64,000 nucleotides of DNA from Bretschneidera sinensis (GCA_023935145.1 CM043697.1:54827001-54891000); one strand, 5' to 3'; positions 1-11,917 are shown, numbered from the stretch's first letter. Translations and numbers: made by a program. The notes: generated by a model not told the origin, from the sequence alone.

Positions 1-666
1 AATAAATTCCCTGATGAAATTAAGGATAAAACCAAACTTCAAAGATTTTTAGGATGTTTAAATTACATATCAGATTATTTCCCTCATATGAGACAAATTT
101 GCGAACCTTTATATAAAAGACTTCGCAAAAATCCATAACCATGGTCCCCATAACACACTGAAGTCGTAAGATTTATCAAGACAAAAGTATTAAGTCTTCT
201 ATGTTTAGGTATCCTGTCCCCTTCAGCTCAAATTATTGTTGAGACTGATGCCTCCGACACAGGATATGGTGGTATACTCAAACAGATTCTTCCAGAAAAA
301 TCCAGTGAGCAAATTGTCCGTTATCATTCCAGTATTTGGCTCGGAGCTCAAAAAAATTATTCAACCATTAAAAAAGAGATTTTATCAATTTTTTTACGTA
401 TATCAAAATTTCAAGACGATTTATACAGCAAAAAATTTTTATTACGAATTGATTGCAAATCTGCTAAAGAAATTTTACAAAAAGATGTTCAAAATTTAGT
501 TTCAAAACAAATCTTTGCAAGATGGCAAGCAATTCTGAGTGCATTCTTTTTTACAATAGAATACATCAAAGGAGAGAATAATTCCCTGCCTGACTTCCTT
601 ACCCAGGAATTTTTGCAGGAACATCAGCAACATGTCAACATCCCAAAAGGGCAAACAGAAGGTTAA
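1..666 (+). pseudogene. EPRV copy A: end of ORF1 (RT thumb/connection and RNase H)
   Basis: This is the 3' end of a caulimovirid polyprotein and starts before the window. It reads in frame 1 from the RT connection segment through RNase H to a TAA at 664-666. RNase H marks are visible: the ETDAS aspartate near 241, the RIDCKSAKE segment near 448-475, and a closing SLPDFL aspartate near 583. RNase H removes the RNA template during reverse transcription of pregenomic RNA. Two in-frame stops (136-138 and 151-153) break it, so this copy is not functional. The last 35 nt overlap the start of ORF2. Family assignment is by recognition of the domain series across the array. Confidence 0.88.
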
Positions 667-1811
667 CCCACCTTCATCCCCAAAACCTCAAGAACCCTCT
701 AACTATTATTCCCCATTATCCTCCCCAAGACCTCCATTATCTCCGTTCACTCCAAGAATTCCAATAAGGCCAAATAATAGATTTGCACCATTAGAAGAAT
801 TCCCTGAATTATCATCTCCATCATATGCCCAAATATTATCTTCACAACCCAAAATACCACCCACTCAATATCAAGAAAAATCAATCCAAGAACATATTAG
901 TTATACCAGTATGCCTTTACCAAACAATGACCATGATAATAATCCTATTATGCAATATTTATATACTAACCAAGTTTTCCCTGCAGGTTTTCACTTCATT
1001 TGTGAAGATATAAGAAAAATCCAGCATTATTATGAGTTAATTTTAGTAGATACTAAATCTACTGAGATTACTCACAGCCATGATTCCCTTGACCATAACA
1101 AAATTATTTATTCCAAATGTAAAATCCAAAAAATTATCAGTCCAGACAAAATCCATGACCATTACAAACCTAATCCCTTTTCTATAGCCTTAAATCCTCC
1201 AACTTATAATTACAATGACTACCAAAAAGCTTGGTTCAATATGTTTTTTTGTCAAACCAAAGACTCATTCATGGTTTATCTTTTTTGATAAAAATTGCAA
1301 ATTTGATTTTCCCATGTGGTTTTTAGATTGGTGGCCATTTTTCGGTATCAGCTCACCTCTTTTCCCTTCCAAAATTCAAGAATCACTCACCTATTTTACA
1401 TCTCATATTTCTGGTCATAAACCCTACATCCATGAATTATTATTCACATCTCTTTTTGCTATACCATGGATTCTAGCGTGGGATTACACTATTACTGCAT
1501 CTGGTTATGGATACAATTCCATAAAAAGAACTTTCAAAATTAAATGGTGGGCAAAATATGACTGTTCTTATTCTGTCATCAACTTTGTGAAAAGTTGGTT
1601 TCAAAATAATCCTCTCCACCTCATGAAAGAATCAAAAGCAACGTCTTCCAATATGTCAAAAAGGGAACGATGAAAGAAATTATTTGAAGAACTGTCACAA
1701 ATATCAGACAGCGATGAAGATAGCACCCAATCTCCATCTGCCAATCCCAATACTCCACCCAACTATTGGGCCCAAGATCCTTTTGAAGATTATGATTATC
1801 AAACAAGATAA
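632..1811 (+). pseudogene. EPRV copy A: ORF2, broken
   Basis: ORF2 starts at the ATG at 632, inside the ORF1 end. The product has no domain I recognise. The first 100 or so residues are Pro/Ser-rich and look disordered. The middle is rich in aromatic residues, with a WFLDWW-type segment. The tail is basic then acidic (KRERRKK followed by SDSDEDS). A downstream second ORF of unknown function fits Florendovirus. Lesions: one extra T in the T-run at 1244-1250 shifts the frame, and an AGA-to-TGA change stops it again at 1671-1673. The inherited end is the TAA at 1809-1811. Confidence 0.85.
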
Positions 1812-2509
1812 AGATTCCTGCCGACACATAAATACACAAACAGTATGAAGCACTCAAGACACAAATAGTAAAAGCAATCAGCAAGATTCCCAGCCGATGC
1901 AAGAAAACAAAAAAAAGCACTTCGACAGCAAAAAAGCAATATATTCTTAAGCAAAAGCAAGATCCTTAGCAAGAAAGTATCAATCAATAATCTCGGACTT
2001 TATCCTCTTTCAAGTCCGTCAACACTTTGTATAAATTAAGTTGTAAATTTCCTTTGTAATCAAGAGTTTATTTTAGAGTTGGTTTTAGTGAGAAAAATTT
2101 TAGAGAAAAGTTTTAAGTGCACTCTGTAAAGCAAACAAGTGATCTTTTCACAAAGCACTGTAAGCTACTCTTTGATTTTAATCACAATATATAAAATCAG
2201 CTGTTTATTATCAAACTTTGTGATTTTACTTACTGTTTTCTGTTACTTATTGTTATTTTCTTTTACAATACGATCCTGTTTTTGGTTGGTATCAAAGCCA
2301 TGTTGTTGTTTCTTTTATGATTCTGTTCATCTTCTTGCTGTGATTATATTGCTTTCAAGACTCTTGTTACTCTGGTGTCTGAGTGTTGGTAAGGCTGTTG
2401 GTCAGCCCTTTGTAAGTCCGTTGGTCAGCCCATAGTGTGGTGGTCCCGGTAGGCACTATTCATTTTTGTTAACTCCAGTCTTCTTTGCCATATCTTCAAA
2501 TCTCTTTGT
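1812..2509 (+). promoter_or_regulatory. EPRV copy A leader: promoter-like and primer-site region
   Basis: This is the noncoding region between the ORF2 end and the ORF1 start of the next genome unit. It contains a TATA-like box (TATAAATT, 2030-2037), placed as expected for a pregenomic RNA promoter, and the tRNA-Met primer site at 2287. Two direct repeats of a 12-mer (GTTGGTCAGCCC) lie at 2397-2408 and 2420-2431. One copy of a 62-bp unit beginning with CCGACACA lies just after ORF2. Promoter activity is inferred from position and motif only. Confidence 0.7.
2287..2300 (+). other. tRNA-iMet primer-binding site, one mismatch
   Basis: The sequence TGGTATCAAAGCCA matches the complement of the plant initiator tRNA-Met 3' end at 13 of 14 positions; other copies have G at the changed position. 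It primes minus-strand DNA synthesis in Caulimoviridae. Confidence 0.85.
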
Positions 2510-5131
2510 ATGGACAGACTCTTTAGGAGACGTCGACAGGGTGATGACTCATCATCCGTGTCAGGATCCAATACCTCTTCTCCTCCAAGAAGTCATGATC
2601 CTCCCACTGATGATCATTAAGACCCAAATTATACTGTCAATAGTCAAGAGATAAACATAGCCAAAATAGAACAAGATCTTCTTAACTGGCATATACCCAG
2701 TCAAAAGATCAATAGGATTTATCAAGTAGGTAGTTTTGACTTTAGATCAGACTACTCTATCAAAACAACAGAACAAACATATAGTATTAGTAGAGAAAAT
2801 GAAAGTATTAAATTATTATCGTTACCTGCCGTGAGAAAGCATAGACAAGAAGGTTTTAAATATCTTCATTTAGGATTAGTTCAAATAGCTATAAAACCAT
2901 TACATCGTTTAGGAATTGATACTCCTGTATTAATGATGCTTAGAGATGTTAGGCATTTAAATTTTCAAAACTCTTTATTATCTTTAGTAGCTTCCAATAT
3001 TCATAATTGTCCTGTTTATTTTAATTGTTATCCCAATTTTTTGATAGATTTGTAAGACCTAAATCTCATAGATACTCTTATATTAGATATACAATTAAAA
3101 GGATTAGATATTAAAACAGGAACTAGAAATTTGAATATTATTTATAAAGTTTATTATAAAGTTGTGACCACTAAGATTAACCCTAAAGCTTTATTACAAA
3201 CCAAACTAGGAGAAACTCTTCTTCCAGAAGCCAATACTTTCCATGCCAATACTATTACCCCTAAGTTATTAAAATGGAATCAAATCACTATTCCTGATTG
3301 TTGGAAGTTTGAATCTATGGTTTCCCCCAGGGAACTAGCAAATTAAAATGTTTCCCACATCAGTGAATCCAATGATGGAAGTGTTATTATCAGATTTGCC
3401 TATGATAATCTATCCTCTTCTTCACCATCAAGACGATCAGTCTCCAATAGGATTAGAACCCCTTTATATGATGATCCTCAGATATTACCTCCTAGACGTA
3501 GTCTAGATTCAAGAACTCAAAACCATTTATTAGGTGTGGATTTTCATCCAACCATACCTAAAGGATATTATGAAACTGATTCTTTTAGAACAGCATTAGA
3601 ATCAGATCAAGTAGGAGAAACTTCAAAGAAAAATGAAGTTCAGGATCTTGTCCAAGATCCCTCTCCCACAAGATCAGATATGTATGAATTAAATGTCATA
3701 ATGAGTTCTAACTATGAAATTAACAAAGATCTACTAAGAAAGGATTTTCTATCAAAATAAAATCGGAAAAGAACAAACTGGTTTTCTCAAACATTTTCTG
3801 AACAAGAAAAGTTCAAAATCCGTGAAGAATGCTATGGTCACATGAATGAAATTCGTTGTGACATATTATTCTTTGACTGGTTTGAAATATACACTTTCAA
3901 TAACAAAATTTATAACTCTTTTGTAAGAAATCATCCTGATTTAAACAAACCCAATCAAATAGATGTTATTACTAAATTAGAACAAAATTGGACTTCCTCA
4001 ACCAATCAGGTTTCGTCATCCATTCATCCTCCATTAAACAATTTAAAATTAAAACCACCTTTGTTTAAAGAAGAAATTCCTACAAACCCTTTCAAAATCC
4101 TTAAAAACCCTGATAATAAGGAACAAATTCCTACAGGATCTGATATATCACATCTTTATGAGCAAAATAATTATACTAATCAAAATCTAGCCACAATCTC
4201 CACTCATCTGAATTCCATTAGCCCTACTGTTGACTCTATTGACCATAAAATTGATAGTCTTCCCTCCAAAATCCCCCGGGAGAGAGTCACAGAACCAATC
4301 ATTTCAAAACCTATTACCTATACACCCAGCATTCAGAAACCACCAACCATTACTCAACCTATCTTCACTCCCCATATCGAAACTGATATCGTTACTTTAG
4401 GAGATGATGACATATTAGCCTCTATTAATGAACGATTAAAACAATTAAGTATAAAAGAAGAACCTAAGGAAGAATCTAGCTCAAAAGGAAAAGAATCTAT
4501 TCATGAGATAGACAGAGATTTAATTAGTGAAATTAGAGAATATGATGAAGTAAATAAAATCAATTATAGAACTAGAGCACCTTTGCCTACAACTAGAAAT
4601 TATTATCCCAGACCTACCCCTCCAGATCTCCAATTTGAGGAAAGACAGCTTGCTGTTCAAGCTAAGTATGACAGTGATGCCATTTATAAATGGAACCTTG
4701 ATGGCGCCAATGAGCATAACATTCTAGACATGCTCCAAGAAATGGCTATGGTAGTAACCTCCTATAGAACCAAACCCACCAATACCAATAAAGGTATCAC
4801 CAAATCTATTATTGCAGGATTTACTGGAACCTTTAACGGATGGTGGACGAATTATCTTACTGAAGAAAATAGGCAAGAAGTTTTAGAATCCACCAAGGAC
4901 AGCAGCCCCCAATCAGTAATAGATCCTCAAGCAGGAGAAGTCAGAATTTTCACAACAAAAATTGAGAATGCATTTGAAGCCCTGATTTACGCTATTACTA
5001 AACACTTTATAGGAGATCCAGATAGATGGATAGCCAGGTCTTATGAAATTCTTCTCCATTTGACCTGCCCTACCATGCAAGATTTTAGATGGTACAAGGA
5101 TGTTTTCCTCGCCAAAGTATTTATTAGAAAA
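2510..5131 (+). pseudogene. EPRV copy A: ORF1 5' half (movement protein, linker, coat protein start)
   Basis: ORF1 begins at the ATG at 2510 (MDRLFRRRRQG). A caulimovirid-type movement protein covers about 2780-3345; such proteins enlarge plasmodesmata for cell-to-cell spread. A variable Pro/Ser/charged linker follows, then the start of the coat protein. The whole fragment stays in one frame and is broken only by four nonsense codons (2618, 3053, 3344, 3758); from 3842 it is open for 440 codons. At 5125-5131 it runs into an inverted copy through the shared 7-mer TAGAAAA. The stop at 3053 is shared with the copy at 15,055. Confidence 0.87.
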
Positions 5132-6198
5132 TCCTTTCTTAGTAGATCTTTGTTAATTTCATAGTTAGAACACATTATGACATTTAATTCATACATATCT
5201 GATCTTGTCGGAGAGGGATCTTGGACAGGATCCTGAACTTCATTTTTCTTTGAAGTTTCTCCTACTTGATCTGATTCTAATGCTGTTCTAAAAGAATCAG
5301 TTTCATAATATCCTTTAGGTATGGTTGGATGAAAATCCACACCTAATAAATGGTTTTGAGTTCTTGAATCTAGACTACGTCTAGGAGGTAATATCTGAGG
5401 ATCATCATATAAAGGGGTTCTAATCCTATTGGAGACTGATCGTCTTGATGATGAAGAAGATGACAGATTATCAGAGGCAAATATGAGAATAACACTTCCA
5501 TCATTGGATTCACTAATGTGGGAAACATTTGAATTTGCTAGTTCTCTGGTGGGGAGCCATAGATTCAAATTTCCAACAATCAAGAATAGTGATTTGATTC
5601 CATTTTAATAACTTAGGGGTAATAGTTTTGGCATGGAAAGTATTGGCTTCTAGAAGAAGAGTTTCTCTTGGTTTGGTTTGTAATAAAGCTTTAGGGTTAA
5701 TCTTAGTGGTCATAACTTTATAATAAACTTTATAAATAATATTCAAATTTCTAGTTCCTGTTTTAATATCTAATCCTTTTAATTGTATATCTAATGTAAG
5801 AGTATCTATGAGATTTGGGTCATACAAATCTATAGAAAAATTGGGATAACAATTAAAATAAACAAGACCATTATGAATATTGGAAGCTACTAAAGATAAT
5901 AAAGAGTTTTGAAAATTTAAATACCTAGCATCTCTAAGCATCATTAATACAGGAGTATCAATCCCTAAACGATGTAATGGTTTTATAGCTATTTGAACTA
6001 ATCCTAAATGAAGATATTTAAAACCTTCTTGTCTATGCTTTCTCATTGTAGGCAACGATAATAATTTCATACTTTCATTTTCTCTACTAATACTATATGT
6101 TTGTTATGTTGTTTTGATAAAGTAGTCTGATCTAAAGTCAAAACTACCTACTGGATAAATCCTATTGATCTTTTGACTGGGTATATGCCAGGTAAGAA
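5125..6198 (-). pseudogene. EPRV fragment B: inverted piece of ORF1 (movement protein and linker)
   Basis: A 1.07 kb reverse-orientation piece lies between two forward segments. Read on the minus strand it covers the movement protein from near its N terminus to the linker. Its counterpart in the same region is 2687-3751 on the plus strand. A frameshift lies near 5540, where the Pro-Pro-Arg-Glu segment of other copies is altered. Both edges show microhomology: TAGAAAA at 5125-5131 and AGAA at 6195-6198. It has no start codon of its own and is a rearranged fragment, not a gene. Confidence 0.87.
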
Positions 6199-6960
6199 TC
6201 CAAGATGAAATTATTCCAGACAAAAGTCAGATTTTTAGGACATCTGATTTTTCAAGGAACTATTAAACCTATAGAGAGATCTATAGAATTCACCAATAAA
6301 TTCCCTGATGAAATTAAGGATAAATCCCAACTTCAAAGATTTTTAGGATGTTTAAATTACATATCAGATTATTTCTCTCATATGAGATAAATTTGCAAAC
6401 CTTTATATAAAAGACTTCGCAAAAATCCAGAACCATGGTCCCCACAACACACTGAAGTCGTAAGATTTATCAAGACAAAAGTATTAAGTCTTCCATGTTT
6501 AGGTATCCTGTCCCCTTCAGCTCAAATTATTATTGAGACTGATGCCTCCGACACAGGATATGGTGGTATACTCAAACAGATTCTTCCAGAAAAATCCAAT
6601 GAGCAAATTGTCCGTTATCATTCCAGTATTTGGCTCGGAGCTCAAAAAAATTATTCAACTATTAAAAAAGAGATTTTATCAATTGTTTTATGTATATCAA
6701 AATTTCAAGACGATTTATACAGCAAAACATTTTTATTACGAATTGATTGCAAATCTGCTAAAGAAATTTTACAAAAAGATGTTCAAAATTTAGTTTCAAA
6801 ACAAATCTTTGCAAGATGGCAAACAATTCTGAGTGCATTCGATTTTAAAATAGAATACATCAAATGAGAGAATAATTCCCTGCCTGACTTCCTTACCTGG
6901 GAATTTTCGCAGGAACATCAGCAACATGTCGACATCCCGAAATGGCAAACAGAAGGTTAA
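6195..6960 (+). pseudogene. EPRV copy C: RT connection and RNase H, ORF1 end
   Basis: Forward ORF1 resumes inside the RT, at the segment just after the finger/palm region (MKLFQTKVRFLGH-like), and runs through RNase H to a TAA at 6958-6960. The RT catalytic palm is absent from this fragment. In-frame stops lie at 6388-6390 (Gln codon to TAA) and 6865-6867 (Gly codon to TGA). The RNase H ETDAS motif lies near 6535. The end overlaps the ORF2 start by 35 nt, as in the other copies. Confidence 0.85.
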
Positions 6961-8104
6961 CCCACCTTCATCCCCAAAACCTCAAGAACCCTCTAATTAT
7001 TATTCCCCATTATCCTCCCCAAGACCTCCATTATCTCCATTCACTCTAAGAATTCCAATAAGGCCAAATAATAGATTTGCACCATTAGAAGAATTCCCTG
7101 AATTATCATCTCCATCATATGCCCAAATATTATCTTCACAACCCAAAATACCACCCACTCAATATCAAGAAAAATCCATCCAAGAACATATTAGTTGTAC
7201 CAGTATGCCTTTACCAAACAATGACCATGATAATAATCCTATTATGCAATATTTATATACTAACCAAGTTTTCCCTGCAGGTTTTCACTTCATTCCTGAA
7301 GATATAAGAAAAACCCAGCATTATTATGAGTTAATTTTAGTAGATACTAAATCTGCTGAGATTACTCACACCCATGATCCCCTAGACCATAACAAAATTA
7401 TTTATTCCAAATGGAAAATCCAAAAAATTATCAGTCCAGACAAAATCCATGACCATTACAAACCTAATCCCTTTTCTATAGCCTTCAATCCTCCAACTTA
7501 TAATTACAATGACTACTAAAAAGCCTGGTTCAATATGTTTTTTGTCAAACCAAAGTCTCATTCATGTTTTATCTTTTTTGATAAAAAATGCAAATTTGAT
7601 TTTCCCATATGGTTTTTAGATTGGTGGGCATTTTTCGGTATCAGCTCACCTCTTTTCCCTTCCAAAATTCAAGAATCACTCACCTATTTTACATCTCATA
7701 TTTCTGGTCATAAACCCTACATCCATGAATTATTATTCATATCTTTTTTTGCTATACCCTGGATTCTAGCGTGGGATTACACTATTACTTCATCTGGTTA
7801 TGGATACAATTCCATAAAAAGAACTTTCAAAATTAAATGGTGGGCAAAATATGACTGTTCTTATTCTGACATCAACTTTGTGAAAAGTTGGTTTCAAAAT
7901 AATCCTCTCCACCTCATGAAAGAATCAAAAGCAACGTCTTCCAATATGTCAAAAAGAGAACGAAGAAAGAAATTATTTGAAGAGCTGTCACAAATATCAG
8001 ACAGCGATGAAGATAGCACCCAATCTCCATCTGCCAATCCCAATACTCCACCCAATTATTGGGCCCAAGATCCTTTTGAAGATTATGATTATGAAACAAG
8101 ATAA
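6926..8104 (+). pseudogene. EPRV copy C: ORF2, one stop from intact
   Basis: This is the best full-length reference for ORF2: 392 codons plus stop, ATG 6926 to TAA 8102-8104, with a single in-frame stop at 7517-7519 (Gln codon to TAA). There is no frameshift. Visible parts: a Pro/Ser-rich N-terminal third; a charged segment with YYELILVDTKS; an aromatic block near residues 205-235; a predicted globular region to about residue 330; and a basic SKRERRKK motif followed by an acidic Ser/Asp stretch. No signal peptide, no zinc-binding cysteines and no recognised enzyme motif. Its function is unknown. Confidence 0.87.
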
Positions 8105-8864
8105 AGATTCCTGCCGACACAAAAAGACAAAAATAGTATGAAGCACTCAAGAAAATCAAAAATCAAAATATTCTGCTGACACAAGAAGACACAAACAGTA
8201 TGAAGCACTCAAGACACAAACAGTAAAAGCAATCAGCAAGATTCCCAGCCGACGCAAGAAAACAAAAACAAGCACTTCGACAACACAAAAGCAAGATATT
8301 CTTAAGCAAAAGCAAGATCTTTAGCAAGAAAGTATCAATCAATAATTCCGAACTTCATCCTCTTTCAAGTCCGTCAACACTTTGTATAATTTAAGTTGTA
8401 AATTTCCTTTGTAATCAAGAGTTTATTTCAGAGTTGGTTTTAGTGAGAAAAATTTTAGAGAAAAGTTTTAAGTGCACTTTGTAAAGCAAACAAGTGATCT
8501 TTTCACAAAGTACTGTAAGCTACTCTTTGATTTTAATCACAATATATAAAATCAGTTGTTTATTATCAAACTTTGTGATTTTACTTACTGTTTTATGTTA
8601 CTTATTGTTATTTTCTTTTACAATACGATCCTGTTATCAGTTGGTATCAGAGCCATGTTGTTGTTTCTTTTATGATTCTGTTCATCTTCTTGCTTTGATT
8701 ATATTGCCTTCAAGACTCTTGTTACTCTGGTGTCTGAGTGTTGGTAAGGCCGTTGGTCAGCCCTTTGTAAGTCCGTTGGTCAACCCATAGTGTGGTGGTC
8801 CCGGTAGGCACTATTCACTTATATTAACCCCGATCTTCTTTGCCATATCTTCAAATCACTTTGT
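8105..8864 (+). promoter_or_regulatory. EPRV copy C leader
   Basis: This complete leader of 760 nt has two copies of the 62-bp repeat (starting 8112 and 8174). A weak TATA-like box (TATAATTT, 8385-8392) differs by one base from the other copies. The primer site is at 8642. The GTTGGTCAGCCC/GTTGGTCAACCC direct repeat lies upstream of the ORF1 ATG at 8865. No other coding potential is seen. Confidence 0.7.
8642..8655 (+). other. tRNA-iMet primer-binding site
   Basis: TGGTATCAGAGCCA is an exact 14-nt complement of the plant initiator tRNA-Met 3' end. Confidence 0.9.
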
Positions 8865-11800
8865 ATGGATAGACTCTTTAGGAGACGTCGACAGGGTGAT
8901 GACTCATCATCCGGGTCAGGATCCTATACTTCTTCCCCTCCAAGAAGTCATGATCATCCCACTGATGATCATTCAGACCCAAACTATATCATCAATAGCC
9001 AAGAAATAAACATAGCCAAAATAGAACAAGATCCTCTTAACTGTCATATACCCAGTCAAAAGATCAATAAAATTTATAAAATAGGTAGTTTTGACTTTAA
9101 ATCAGACTATTCTATCACAACAACAGAACAAACATATAGTATTAGTAGAAAAAATGAAAGTATTAAATTATTATCATTACCTGCCATGAGAAAGCATAGA
9201 CAAGAAGGTTTTAAATATCTTCATTTAAGATTAGTTCAAATAGCTATAAAACCCATTACATCGTTTAGGAATTGATACTCCTGTATTAATGATGCTTAGA
9301 GATGCTAGGCATTTAAATTTTCAAAACTCTTTATTATCTTTAGTAGCTTCCAATATTCATAATGGTCCTATTTATTTTAATTGCTATCCCAATTTTTCTA
9401 AAGATTTGTATGACGCAAATCTCATAGATACTCTTACATTAGATATACAATTAAAAGGATTAGATATTAAAACAGGAACTAGAAATTTGAATATTATTTA
9501 TAAAGTTTATTATAAAGTTATGACCCCTAAGATTAACCCTAAAGCTTTATTACAAACCAAACCAGGAGAAACTCTTCTTCTAGAAGCCAATACTTTCCAT
9601 GCCAATACTATTACCCCTAAGTTATTAAAATGGAATCAAATCACTATTCCTGATTGTTGGAAATTTGAATCTATGGTTCCCCCCAGGGAACTAGCAAATT
9701 GAAATGTTTCCTACATCAGTGAATCCAATGATGGAAGTGTTATTATCAGATTTGCCTCTGATAATTTGTCCTATTCTTCACCATCAAGACGATTAGTCTC
9801 CAATAGGATTAGAACCCCTTTATATGATGATCCTCAGATATTACCTCCTAGACATAGTCTAGATTCAAGAACTCAAAACCATTTATTAGGTGTGGATTTT
9901 CATCCAACCATACCTAAAGGATATTATGAAACTGATTCTTTTAGAACAGCATTAGAATCAGATCAAGTAGGAGAAACTTCAAAGAAAAATGAAGTTCGGG
10001 ATCCTGTCGAAGGTCCCTCTCCCACAAGATCAGATATGTATGAATTAAATGTCATAATGAGTTCTAACTATGAAATTAACAAAGATCTACTAAGAAAGGA
10101 TTTTCTATCAAAAGAAAATAGGAAAAGAACAAATTAGTTTTCTCAAACATTTTCTGAACAAGAAAAGTCCAAAATCTATGAAGAATGGTATGGTCACATG
10201 AATGAAATTCGTTGTGACATATTATTCTTTGACTGGTTTGAAATATACACTTTCAATAACAAAATTTATAACTGTTTTGCAAGAAATCATCCTGATTTAG
10301 ACAAACCTAATCAAATAGATGTTATTACTAAATTAGAACAAAATTGGACTTCCTCAACCAATCAGGTTTTGTCATCCATTCATCCTCCATTAAACAATTT
10401 AAAATTAAAACCACCTTTGTTTAAAGAAGAAATTCCTGCAACTCCTTTCAAAATCCTTAAAAACCCTGATAATAAGGAACAAATTCCTACAGGATCTGAT
10501 ATATCACATCTTTATGAGCAAAATAATTATACTAATCAAAATCTAGCCACAATCTCCACCCATCTGAATTCCATTAGCCATACTGTTGACTCCATTGACC
10601 ATAAAATTGATAGTCTTCCCACCAAAATCCCCCGGGAGAGAGTCACAGAACCAATCATTTCAAAACCTATTACCTATACACCCAGCATTCCGAAACCACC
10701 AATCATTACTCATTTTCACTCCCCTTATCGAAACTGATATCGTTACTTTAGGAGATGATGACATATTAGCCTCTATTAATGAATGATTAAAACAATTAAG
10801 TATAAAAGAAGAACCTAAGGAAGAATCTAGCTCAAAAGGAAAAGAATCTATTCATGAGATAGACAGAGATTTAATTAGTGAAATTAGAGAATATGATGAA
10901 GTAAATAAAATCAATTATAGAACCAGAGCACCTTTGCCTACAACTAGAAATTATTATCCCAGACTTACCCCTCCAGATCTCCAATTTGAAGAAAGACAAC
11001 CTATTGTTCAAGCTAAGTATGACAGTGACGCCATTTATGAATGGAACCTTGATGGCGCCAATGAGCATAACATTCTAGACATGCTCCAAGAAATGGCTAT
11101 GGCAGCAACCTCCTATAGAACCAAACCCACCAATACCAACAAAGGTATCACCAAATCTATTATTGCAGGATTTACTGGAACCCTTAAGGGATGGTAGACG
11201 AATTATCTTAGTGAAGAAAATAGACAAGAAGTTTTAGAATCCACCAAGGACAGCAGCCCCCAATCAGTAATAGAGCCTCAAATAGGAGAAGTCATAATTT
11301 TCACAACAAAAATAGAAAATGCATTCGAAACCCTGATTTACACTATTACCAAACACTTTATAGAAGATCCAGATAGATGGATAGCCTAGTCTTCTGAAAT
11401 TTTTCTCAATTTGACCTGCTCTACCATGCAAGATTTTTGATGGTACAAGGATGTTTTCCTTTCCAAAGTATTCATTAGAAAAGATTCCAATAATGCTTAT
11501 TGGAAAGAGAAATTTATTAGCGGACTTCCCAAACTTTTTGCAGAAAAAGTTAGACAACGCATTAGAGACCTCAAAAATGGAAACCTTCCCTATGATGATC
11601 TCTCATGTGGAGAAATTATTAGCTTTATCAATAATGAAGGCCTTGCCCTTTGTAACGATATTAAGTTAAAATCCAAAACGAAATCAGAACTTCATCAGAG
11701 CAAAAAGGAACTAGGATCCTTCTGTGCTCAATATGGATTTGAAACTATTAGGGCCCCATCAGCTATTAAGAAAAAGAAAGCTAAGTCCATTAGAAAACAA

Positions 11801-11872
11801 ACCTATAGGAAACCCTTTAAGCCCAATAGGTTTGCTAAACCTAATAGACCTAGTACTTCTATTAATCCAAGA
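8865..11872 (+). pseudogene. EPRV copy D: ORF1 5' half to coat protein
   Basis: ORF1 from MDRLFRRRRQG at 8865 covers movement protein, linker and most of the coat protein, ending in the Lys/Arg-rich segment just before the CCHC knuckle. Lesions in order: one inserted C at about 9250 in the movement protein; stops at 9700 and 10135; a 5-nt loss near 10,712; a CGA-to-TGA stop at 10784; a Trp-to-stop at 11195; and further stops near 11,387 and 11,439. The coat protein then reads on without an ATG to the patchwork junction at 11,872. The knuckle, protease and RT start are missing. Confidence 0.86.
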
Positions 11873-11917
11873 CCTTTTAATCTATCAAAAATCCCCTAGT
11901 ACTTCTATTAATCCAAG
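11849..11917 (+). other. Patchwork recombination junction
   Basis: Four short pieces of the viral genome are joined in line. A coat-protein tail ends at about 11,871. Then comes about 22 nt from the post-knuckle spacer (CCTTTTAATCTATCAAAAAT). Then a second copy of the coat-tail 22-mer (CTAGTACTTCTATTAATCC). Then the RT begins at about 11,917. In an uninterrupted copy these pieces are hundreds to more than a thousand bases apart. The pattern looks like serial template switching. Confidence 0.8.

Noticed and set aside
236..499. Open frames inside RNase H (236-499 and equivalents at 6533, 12716, 22882, 30246 and minus 36166)
   Set aside because: They overlap RNase H in another frame, recur only because the copies are similar, and match no protein.
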